Shown piece by piece: positions 1-5,377 of a stretch of DNA of 5,377 nt. How positions within the stretch are numbered: position 1 is the stretch's first letter; each line of letters starts with the position of its first letter. Below the pieces are notes generated by a model, which was not told the origin of the DNA, did no database searches, and worked only from the letters and a program-made list of their open reading frames with translations. Source of the stretch: Janthinobacterium lividum (lineage in GTDB: Bacteria; Pseudomonadota; Gammaproteobacteria; Steroidobacterales; Steroidobacteraceae); assembly GCA_943327025.2 (NCBI GenBank), contig CALPVO020000193.1, positions 1-5,377 of the forward strand, in the 5' to 3' direction. A program made the position numbers and the translations under genes.

Positions 1-1708
1 CGCGGAACCACCGGCCCACCGGGACCGAAAAGCCCATCTTGGGGCGGTAAAGAATGTCGTCGGAAAGGGTTTGTTCCAAAGACTTCTTGAACACGAACTT
101 GCCCTGCCCCCGCTGCAGCTTCAACGAAGCAGGCAGACAAGAGGCCCATTCCACCAAGGTGTGGTCCAGCAGCGGCACGCGCACTTCCAGCGCGTGCTGC
201 ATGCTCGCGCGGTCCACCTTCGCCAGAATGTCGCCGGGCAGATACGTCTTGAGGTCTAGGTACTGGATGAACGCCAAGCCATCGCGGTCCGGTGCATTGG
301 CGGCGTGGCGGCGGAACACCTCGAGCGCGTGATAGCCCCCGAGTTCACGGCGAAAGCTGTCGTTGTACAGCGGCTGTCGCACGCGGTCCGGCATGACAGA
401 AACCGAATGGAAATAGGCGGCCACCGAACTGCGCGCCAGTGACTCGAGGGTGGTCTTGGCGCGGAGCCACTGCGGGGCGCGGTCGAGTTTCGGGTAAAGC
501 GCACCGGCCAACCCGAACAGGGGGCCACGTACGGCCTGTGGCAGGCAGGCCCGCAGCTTCTCTTCCATCATGTGCAAGCGGTGACGCCGATAGCCAGCAA
601 AGTTTTCATCGCCACCATCGCCAGACAACGCGACCGTGACATGCCGACGCGCTAACTGGCAAACCCGATAAGTGGGCAGCGCCGAGCTGTCGGCGAAGGG
701 TTCGTCGTAGGCCGCTACCAAGGTGTCGATTAAATCGAAGTCGTCACTATCCACCTGCTCCACGTGGTGGTTCGTGCCGAATTGGCGGGCTACTGCGGCC
801 GCGTGAGCCGATTCATTGAAGGCGGGGTCACCAAAAGAGATGGAGCAAGTCTCGACGGGACCGCCCTGCAGCGCCGCCATGTTGGCAACGATGGCGCTGG
901 AATCGACACCACCGGACAGAAACGCCCCGAGCGGAACTTCGGCCACCATCCGCAACTTGACCGCTTCCCGCAGGCGCTCCTGCAGTTCCGGAATGGCGGC
1001 CTCGAGCGACAAAGGGCGGCTCGAGTCGAACGACGGGCGCCAGTACTCCGCCAAGCGCGGCGCGACACCACGCTGTAGCGTCAGCGTGTGCGCGGGCGGC
1101 AGCTTGTGCACGGCGGCATAAATGGTGCGTGGCTCCGGTACGTACCCGAAAGCCAAGTATTCCTCGACGGCCGCGGAGTCCACCTTGCGAGACAACCCCG
1201 GCAAGGTCCGCAGGGACTTCAGTTCGGAAGCAAAGGCGAACCAGCCGTCCGGCAACTGCGTCCAGTAAAGCGGCTTCTCCCCTAGCCGGTCACGCGCCAA
1301 GAACAGCGTCTGCCGGTTCCGGTCCCACAGGCAAAAGGCGAACATGCCGTTGAATTCCTGCACGCAGGCTTCGCCCCACTCTTCCCAGGCGTGGACGATC
1401 ACTTCCGTGTCGGAGCGGGTGCGGAATACATGCCCCGCCGCTTCGAGGCGCGGAATGAGCGCGCGGTAGTTGTAGATTTCGCCATTGAAGACGACGACCA
1501 CACTGCGGTCTTCGTTCCACAAGGGCTGCTGGCCGGTGGCAAGGTCGATGATGGAAAGACGCCGATGGCCCAGCCCCACGCCCGGCTCCACGTGCTGCCC
1601 ACCCTCGTCGGGGCCGCGGTGAAACTGCAAGGCGTTCATCCGGCCGAGGACAGCAACGTCCACGGCGCGCAGTTCACGCGCGTCGAATAACCCTACGATT
1701 CCGCACAT
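1..1708 (-). CDS. Exosortase A system-associated amidotransferase (asparagine synthase-like, TIGR03108 type), 3' end cut by window edge
   Basis: The frame is open from ATG 1708 to the left edge (569 codons read by hand, no stop). About 60 residues are probably missing, since the family is around 630 aa. The protein begins MCGIVGLFD, so after Met removal Cys2 is the N-terminal nucleophile of a class II glutaminase. Supporting glutaminase motifs are HRGPDEGG (30-37), HRRLSIIDL (48-56), NGEIYN (75-80) and SDTEV (99-103). The synthetase half carries the ATP-binding PP-loop SGGVDSS (265-271) and LSGDGGDE (361-368). Both active sites therefore look intact. By family, it releases ammonia from glutamine and transfers it to an adenylated carboxylate. 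In this cluster the acceptor is unknown, and a uronic acid of the EPS or its precursor is plausible, rather than free aspartate. The ATG lies 3 bases after the preceding stop with only a weak purine-rich ribosome site, so coupled translation is likely. An ordinary AsnB is the alternative, less likely given the neighbours. Confidence 0.95.
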   Translation of the reverse strand, partial: MCGIVGLFDARELRAVDVAVLGRMNALQFHRGPDEGGQHVEPGVGLGHRRLSIIDLATGQQPLWNEDRSVVVVFNGEIYNYRALIPRLEAAGHVFRTRSDTEVIVHAWEEWGEACVQEFNGMFAFCLWDRNRQTLFLARDRLGEKPLYWTQLPDGWFAFASELKSLRTLPGLSRKVDSAAVEEYLAFGYVPEPRTIYAAVHKLPPAHTLTLQRGVAPRLAEYWRPSFDSSRPLSLEAAIPELQERLREAVKLRMVAEVPLGAFLSGGVDSSAIVANMAALQGGPVETCSISFGDPAFNESAHAAAVARQFGTNHHVEQVDSDDFDLIDTLVAAYDEPFADSSALPTYRVCQLARRHVTVALSGDGGDENFAGYRRHRLHMMEEKLRACLPQAVRGPLFGLAGALYPKLDRAPQWLRAKTTLESLARSSVAAYFHSVSVMPDRVRQPLYNDSFRRELGGYHALEVFRRHAANAPDRDGLAFIQYLDLKTYLPGDILAKVDRASMQHALEVRVPLLDHTLVEWASCLPASLKLQRGQGKFVFKKSLEQTLSDDILYRPKMGFSVPVGRWFR

Positions 1709-1711
1709 GGT

Positions 1712-2908
1712 TCATTCTTTCCCGGCGCACAAACGTGCGTAGATGGCCGCATAAGCCACCTGCATCGAAGCCATGCTGAAGCGGTTCTTCACCACTTCAC
1801 GCCCTGCCTCGCCATGCTGGTGGCGTAGGGGGGCATTTTGGACATAATCCGCAAGGGCGTCCGCGAATCGGTTCACATCTCCCGAAGGCACCAGCCGCCC
1901 AGTCGCCCCATCCACCACCACTTCGGGGTTCCCGCCCACAGCGCAGGCCACGACGGGCAGGCCGGACGACATCGCCTCCAGCAACGTGTAGGAAATGCCC
2001 TCGTTGAGAGACGCCAGGGCGAACACATCGAACCCCCGCAATAGCGTCGGAATGTCGTCGCGCGCGCCAGGCAGCCAAACATGGGCCAGCAACCCGTGTT
2101 CCGCGGCAGCGGTCTCGAGCGTAGTGCGCTCCGGCCCCTCGCCTATCCAGGCCAGCCAAAGCTTCGGCCCAACCGCGGGTTGGCGTGCCAACAGCGCCGC
2201 GAACGCCTCCACCAAGACCCGCGGCCCCTTCACCGGGTCCATGCGGGCCACGCAACCGACGACAACATCGCCTCGCTGCCAAGGCACGTCTGCTGGCACC
2301 GGACCCGTTGGCGTGAACCGCTCGGTGTCGACGCCGTTGCCCACCAGTTCCACCTTGTGACGCGGCAGACCGATGTCCTCGACCAGCCAGCGGGCGATAT
2401 CCCGCGACACGGGGATGTAGCGAGTAATCCAGCGGTCCGTCCAGCGCCGCAGCAACCGGTGCCGCGGGTTCGCACCGCGCGGATCGGCGGCGGACCAGCC
2501 ATGTTCGCTGTGAAGGCGGACTTTCACCCCCGCCAGCGCGGCAATCCACTGCGTCTCTAAGGCGGCAAGGTTATTGGTATGCACGATGGCCGGGCGCAAC
2601 CGGCGCAGCAGTTGCCACAAGCGCGGGTAGACACCCAGCCCCTTGCCCGGCGGCTTGTGGAGTTCGTAAATAGCGATATCGGGCCGCTGCAGTCGCTGGC
2701 TGAAAGCGGTGGACCGCGTGAGGCAGACAATCGCGTGGCGATACTGACCGCCGAGCGGACCGTTGAGCAGGTTGACGAGCCCGTTCTCCAGGCCCCCAAA
2801 CGCCAGTTCGTGCACTACATGCACCACCAGCGGTTTTTCCAGCACGCCGGGTGCGACGGCATTTTCTGCGGCCATGGTCGCCGCCTGACTTTCCGCCCCG
2901 CTCTTCAC
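1712..2908 (-). CDS. GT4-family glycosyltransferase, PEP-CTERM/XrtA-associated (TIGR03088 type)
   Basis: A protein of 398 aa counted from GTG 2908. It has the two-domain GT-B layout of nucleotide-sugar glycosyltransferases. The N-terminal acceptor domain starts at PLVVHVV with the glycine loop GGLENG (38-43), followed by VHTNN (109-113) and SEHGW (134-138). The C-terminal donor domain has VGNGVDTERF (189-198), ARMDPVKG (221-228, with the Arg and Lys that usually contact the nucleotide diphosphate), GEGPER (256-261) and the EX7E-type motif NEGISYTLLEAM (302-313). GGLENG near the N-terminus and the gene context point to the exosortase-associated TIGR03088 group, which builds the EPS repeat unit in the cytoplasm. 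Sugar specificity cannot be read. The GTG overlaps the preceding stop as GTGA, with GAGGGG only 2 bases upstream. ATG 2875 (387 aa) is an alternative start, because the first roughly 25 residues precede the fold and are not recognisable. No signal peptide or membrane segment is seen. Confidence 0.94.
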   Translation of the reverse strand: MKSGAESQAATMAAENAVAPGVLEKPLVVHVVHELAFGGLENGLVNLLNGPLGGQYRHAIVCLTRSTAFSQRLQRPDIAIYELHKPPGKGLGVYPRLWQLLRRLRPAIVHTNNLAALETQWIAALAGVKVRLHSEHGWSAADPRGANPRHRLLRRWTDRWITRYIPVSRDIARWLVEDIGLPRHKVELVGNGVDTERFTPTGPVPADVPWQRGDVVVGCVARMDPVKGPRVLVEAFAALLARQPAVGPKLWLAWIGEGPERTTLETAAAEHGLLAHVWLPGARDDIPTLLRGFDVFALASLNEGISYTLLEAMSSGLPVVACAVGGNPEVVVDGATGRLVPSGDVNRFADALADYVQNAPLRHQHGEAGREVVKNRFSMASMQVAYAAIYARLCAGKE

Positions 2909-4116
2909 GGCCCCTCAACCAACTGCAGAAAATGCGCCAGCTGCGGCTCCCAACCGAACTGGGCATCCACGAATTCCCGTAGCGCAGGCGCGTTCCCGCC
3001 GGTCCGCAAAGCCAGCAACACCGCCGCGGCAACTTCCTCGGCGCTCTCGCCGATACCCAACCCGGCCACCTGCACCGCGCCCAAACCCTGCAAGGCGGCG
3101 GGCGTTGCCACCAAAGGCCTCGCCATGCCCATGGCTTCCAGCACCTTGTTTTGCACACCGCGTGCCACGCGTAAGGGGGCCACCGCTACCGTGGCATGCG
3201 CGAGGAATGGGCGGACATCGGCGACGCGGCCGGTGACCGTGACCTGCGCACCCGCCAGCTGCTGCACAGCCGCAGTGGGGTTGGAGCCCACAATCCAGAA
3301 ACGGGCCGCCGGCGCCGCAGCGCGAACCCGCGGCAACACCTCGTTCGCGAACCAAGTGACCGCATCGGCATTCGCCCAGTAGTCCATGGCACCGGTAAAC
3401 ACCAAGGCCTGCTCGCCAGCGGCGAACGGCGAAGGCTGTGCCAGCACAGTGGAATCTGCGGGGTTCCAGTAGGCCAGGTCCACACCGTTCCGCACCACAT
3501 CCACACGCTCACGGGGGCAGCCAGCCACCTTCGCCAGCAAGTCGGCCTCGGCTTCTGAAATGACGATGGACGCCGCGCAGGACTGCACCGTGCGCTTTTC
3601 GAGCGCCGCGAGCGTCCGCGCTTCGCGCGCATAGACGAGGCGCGCCGGCAGGCCTTTCAGCCCACGGCGCCCGGCAGCGTACTGCGCCCACTTGTCCGAA
3701 TCGACATCGCAGAGGTCCGTGACCACACGTACCTGCTGCGGCAAACCCCAGGTGTACGGCACCATGGAGGACGAAAACACGACGATGCGGTCCACCTTGC
3801 CAGTGGCGACGAGTTCACGAACCCAACGCTGTAACCCCGGGTCGTGGTAATAGCCTTGGCTTAATGAACGGCCGAGCAAGGCGCCCAAAGCCGCACGGGC
3901 CAGCGCCACCGGTTTGCGCAGCGGCCGCAGGCAGGTGCCAACGCACCATTCACGCAAGGCCGGCCCAGTGGCCAACTCTGCAGGCGTTTCACCGAACGTG
4001 CCGAGATACACCGGCCCGCGCCGAGCCAAGGCCTTCAATAAATGGAATGAACGAATCTTGTCGCCCTTGTCGGGCGGAAACGGCACCCGATGGGGCAGGA
4101 AGAGCGTCCCACTCAT
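2905..4116 (-). CDS. GT4-like glycosyltransferase, PEP-CTERM/XrtA-associated (TIGR03087 type)
   Basis: A protein of 403 aa from ATG 4116. The frame stays open upstream to an ATG at 4161, but starting at 4116 gives MSGTLFLPHRVPFPPDKGDK, matching the usual N-terminus of this family, and places the ATG over the FemAB stop as ATGA. Motifs, numbered from 4116: PHRVPFPPDKGDKIRSFHLL (8-27), VTDLCDVDSDKW (132-143), RNGVDLAYW (209-217), FTGAMDYWANADAV (240-253), VGSNP (276-280) and GVQNKVLEAMGMARPLVAT (320-338), the last being the donor-site region of GT-B enzymes. The set FTGAMDYW plus PPDKGDKIRS is characteristic of TIGR03087, found with exosortase A EPS loci. It probably transfers one sugar of the repeat unit at the cytoplasmic membrane face; donor and acceptor are unknown. 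No transmembrane segment or signal peptide is apparent. The ribosome site before ATG 4116 is weak, so expression probably depends on reinitiation after the FemAB gene. Confidence 0.95.
   Translation of the reverse strand: MSGTLFLPHRVPFPPDKGDKIRSFHLLKALARRGPVYLGTFGETPAELATGPALREWCVGTCLRPLRKPVALARAALGALLGRSLSQGYYHDPGLQRWVRELVATGKVDRIVVFSSSMVPYTWGLPQQVRVVTDLCDVDSDKWAQYAAGRRGLKGLPARLVYAREARTLAALEKRTVQSCAASIVISEAEADLLAKVAGCPRERVDVVRNGVDLAYWNPADSTVLAQPSPFAAGEQALVFTGAMDYWANADAVTWFANEVLPRVRAAAPAARFWIVGSNPTAAVQQLAGAQVTVTGRVADVRPFLAHATVAVAPLRVARGVQNKVLEAMGMARPLVATPAALQGLGAVQVAGLGIGESAEEVAAAVLLALRTGGNAPALREFVDAQFGWEPQLAHFLQLVEGP
2911..2916 (-). promoter_or_regulatory. Possible ribosome binding site before the GTG of the second glycosyltransferase
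   Basis: GAGGGG on the minus strand lies 2 bases before GTG 2908. The motif is good but the spacing is shorter than the usual 5 to 9 bases. Either initiation relies on coupling to the overlapping stop of the preceding gene, or ATG 2875 is the true start. Confidence 0.4.
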
Positions 4117-5150
4117 CCCAGCGACCGCGCAAGCGGCGGCCCCACCAGCTTGCTGGCCCACAGCGGCAGACGCTGCCAGGCGTTGATGAGCAGCGAATAC
4201 TTCGGGTTGGTCGGGCTCAGGTTCGGCATTTCCGCTGCTTTCACCAACCGGTATTCATAGGCCAACGGCGTTTCCGTAAAGCCCATGTTCTTCTTGAATG
4301 AATACGAGCCGGTGCCGCGCTTGCTGCGCCCGAAATCGAAGGAATGGCAACCCAATGCGCGCGCGCGACGCATGACTTCGTAGTACATGAGGTCATGCGC
4401 GCCCGTGGAGCGGGCCGCTGCACCGCCACCACCGTAGTAAGGCAGTACTTCGCCGCGGAAATAGAAACTGAGCACTGAGGTGAGCGGTACGCCGGCGGCG
4501 GAATGCAACGTCAGCACTTCGCAGTCTTCGCCAAATACATCCAGCAACACTTCAGCGTAGCGCCGCGAAAACACCGGAGTCCCGAGGTTTCGCAGACTTT
4601 CGGCATAGAGTTCGAACCACTCCTTCGGGTCACGAGAAACCGTCGCGACCAGCCCGTTCTTTAGGCCCTTCCGCACTTCAGCGCGGGCCTTGCGAGGAAT
4701 AGCGGTAAGTTCCGCTTCGTCGTCCGCGGCCAGTGCCTTGCGGAAAGTGACGTAGAGGTCTTTGCGGTGCCAGTCTTCGCGACGCGGCACCTGGTTGCGA
4801 AATTCCACATGGGCCACACCGAGGCGCTCGCCAAGTGCCACGGCCGCGCTTTCCAGCGCGGTCTGTACCGCTGCATCGGTAGCCAAGACGCCACCGTAGA
4901 CACAAAACGGCGTAGACACCAGTGAATGGCCAAACAGCGGACTCTTGAGTTCCGCCAAGGGCAACACGCCCACCACCTGCCCTGCGCGTTCAGCGAGCAG
5001 AAAATGCGGCACGTGACCGAAAGCGCGCTGCAATACCTGGGACCATTCGGCGCGATGGAAGAACGTGGCCTCGGGGTGTGCCAGCACGAAGGCATTCCAC
5101 TGGACCGTATCCGCTGCCGTCGCCGCGCGTACGGCGAGCTCAGCCGACAC
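4113..5150 (-). CDS. FemAB-like acyltransferase, XrtA/PEP-CTERM system-associated (TIGR03019 type)
   Basis: A protein of 345 aa starting at GTG 5150. The frame is open up to an ATG at 5222, but those 24 extra residues lie within the deacetylase gene and resemble nothing known. GTG 5150 has a good ribosome site (GAGGTG, 4 bases upstream) and gives VSAELAVRAATAADTVQWNA, the expected family N-terminus. Motifs, numbered from the GTG: HPEATFFHRAEW (25-36), GVLPLAELKSPLFGHSLVST (61-80), PFCVYGG (81-87), LPYYGGGG (236-243), FDFGRSKRGTGSYSFKK (271-287) and a C-terminal NPKYS (315-319). This is a tandem GNAT-fold FemAB/FmhB-type protein. Classical FemAB enzymes use aminoacyl-tRNA to add amino acids to lipid II in Gram-positive bacteria. 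Here, among EPS genes of a presumed Gram-negative, the acceptor is more likely an amino sugar of the EPS or a PEP-CTERM-related target (inference). The stop overlaps the next gene as ATGA. Confidence 0.95.
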   Translation of the reverse strand: MSAELAVRAATAADTVQWNAFVLAHPEATFFHRAEWSQVLQRAFGHVPHFLLAERAGQVVGVLPLAELKSPLFGHSLVSTPFCVYGGVLATDAAVQTALESAAVALGERLGVAHVEFRNQVPRREDWHRKDLYVTFRKALAADDEAELTAIPRKARAEVRKGLKNGLVATVSRDPKEWFELYAESLRNLGTPVFSRRYAEVLLDVFGEDCEVLTLHSAAGVPLTSVLSFYFRGEVLPYYGGGGAAARSTGAHDLMYYEVMRRARALGCHSFDFGRSKRGTGSYSFKKNMGFTETPLAYEYRLVKAAEMPNLSPTNPKYSLLINAWQRLPLWASKLVGPPLARSLG

Positions 5151-5377
5151 TAAACACCTCGTCCATGCGTCCCCAGCGGAAATCGCCAAGCAAGCGCTCA
5201 ATACGTTGTTCCATGGTTCCAAGTTTCACGTAGTGGCGCAGGCGGCTCTTCAGCGAGGCCTTCGCGATACGTGGCTGGCCCGGGTCGATTTCCCAAGGAT
5301 GAAAATAGAAAATACCAGCGCGTTGGTCGGCCGCATTCACGCGGCGCAGGGCCCAACGACACCAGCGGTAAGGTAGC
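5140..5377 (-). CDS. Polysaccharide deacetylase, XrtA-associated (TIGR03006 type), C-terminal end only
   Basis: Only the last 78 residues are inside the window; the start lies beyond the right edge. The visible part reads from LPYRWCRWALRRVNAADQ into IFYFHPWEIDPGQPR, then KSRLRHYVKLGTMEQRIERLL and ends GDFRWGRMDEVFSVG. FYFHPWEIDP, the RHY helix and the RWGRMDEVF tail are the hallmarks of the DUF3473 tail that follows the NodB-type carbohydrate esterase 4 domain in exosortase-associated deacetylases. By family, the enzyme removes N-acetyl groups from EPS hexosamines. The metal-binding Asp/His residues are upstream and cannot be checked, and neither can the full length, about 280 aa in the family. 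Its last 11 bases overlap the start of the FemAB gene, which favours coupled translation. The family call is confident although the catalytic domain is not visible. Confidence 0.9.
   Translation of the reverse strand, partial: LPYRWCRWALRRVNAADQRAGIFYFHPWEIDPGQPRIAKASLKSRLRHYVKLGTMEQRIERLLGDFRWGRMDEVFSVG
5155..5160 (-). promoter_or_regulatory. Ribosome binding site for the FemAB gene, deciding its GTG start
   Basis: On the minus strand GAGGTG is followed by TTTA and then GTG (5150-5148). This is a strong Shine-Dalgarno match with 4-base spacing, lying inside the deacetylase coding sequence. It supports the GTG start over the upstream ATG at 5222. The same bases encode Glu-Val of the deacetylase tail MDEVF. 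Confidence 0.75.

Noticed and set aside
1..1708. The possibility that the amidotransferase is a pseudogene, because no long frame seems to close in this region
   Set aside because: Codon-by-codon reading from ATG 1708 shows an uninterrupted frame to the left edge with all catalytic motifs; it merely lacks a stop because the window ends.
1797..2549. A 250-codon minus-strand frame inside the second glycosyltransferase gene
   Set aside because: It is an alternate reading frame of a gene whose own frame carries all GT-B motifs; the Arg/Gly/Ala-rich product looks like a shadow translation.
2571..3158. A 195-codon minus-strand frame spanning the junction of the two glycosyltransferase genes, considered as a small gene or frameshift product
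   Set aside because: Both glycosyltransferases are complete and intact in their own frames, so no frameshift is needed, and the alternate product has no family-like motif.
2579..3382. A 267-codon open frame on the plus strand, antisense to both glycosyltransferase genes
   Set aside because: Its translation is low-complexity (Ala, Arg, Thr, Ser rich) with no recognisable motif. It lies opposite two well-supported genes and is explained by GC-rich codon bias keeping antisense frames open.
4350..4375. A GCGCGCGC-rich run, considered as a repeat or regulatory site
   Set aside because: It encodes Arg-Arg-Ala-Arg-Ala in the FemAB gene and is ordinary for this base composition; no symmetric stem or tandem unit extends from it.

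Overview
The window is a compact, entirely minus-strand piece of an exopolysaccharide (EPS) biosynthesis operon of the exosortase A (XrtA, formerly EpsH) / PEP-CTERM type. In transcription order, right to left, it reads: the 3' end of a polysaccharide deacetylase (DUF3473-type C-terminus), a complete FemAB-like GNAT-fold acyltransferase, a first GT4-like glycosyltransferase (TIGR03087 type), a second GT4 glycosyltransferase (TIGR03088 type), and an asparagine-synthase-like amidotransferase (TIGR03108 type) that runs off the left edge without a stop codon. Family names rest on recognising characteristic motifs by eye; no search was run.

All five genes are packed without spacers. The deacetylase stop lies inside the start of the FemAB gene (11-base overlap). 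The FemAB stop overlaps the first glycosyltransferase start as ATGA, and that gene's stop overlaps the second glycosyltransferase start as GTGA. Only 3 bases separate the last stop from the amidotransferase ATG. This arrangement indicates one transcript with translational coupling. I see no internal promoter, terminator, RNA gene, repeat or mobile element, and no non-coding stretch longer than 3 bases.

Two start codons differ from the longest open frames. The FemAB protein most likely starts at GTG 5150 (345 aa) rather than at 5222. The first glycosyltransferase most likely starts at ATG 4116 (403 aa) rather than at 4161.

The DNA is GC-rich (about 61% in the two lines I counted) with matching third-position bias, so many long antisense frames are open but meaningless. 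The gene set is typical of Gram-negative, EPS-producing, often floc- or biofilm-forming Proteobacteria, mainly beta and gamma. The exact lineage cannot be read from the window.

Inferred joint role: the two glycosyltransferases add sugars to a lipid-linked EPS repeat unit in the cytoplasm. The deacetylase would remove N-acetyl groups, and the FemAB-like and amidotransferase proteins would decorate the glycan or its precursors with aminoacyl and amide groups. The exosortase, the chain-length and export proteins and the PEP-CTERM substrates are not in the window and would be expected nearby. This is a known locus type rather than a new system. The open question is the substrate of the FemAB and amidotransferase steps.
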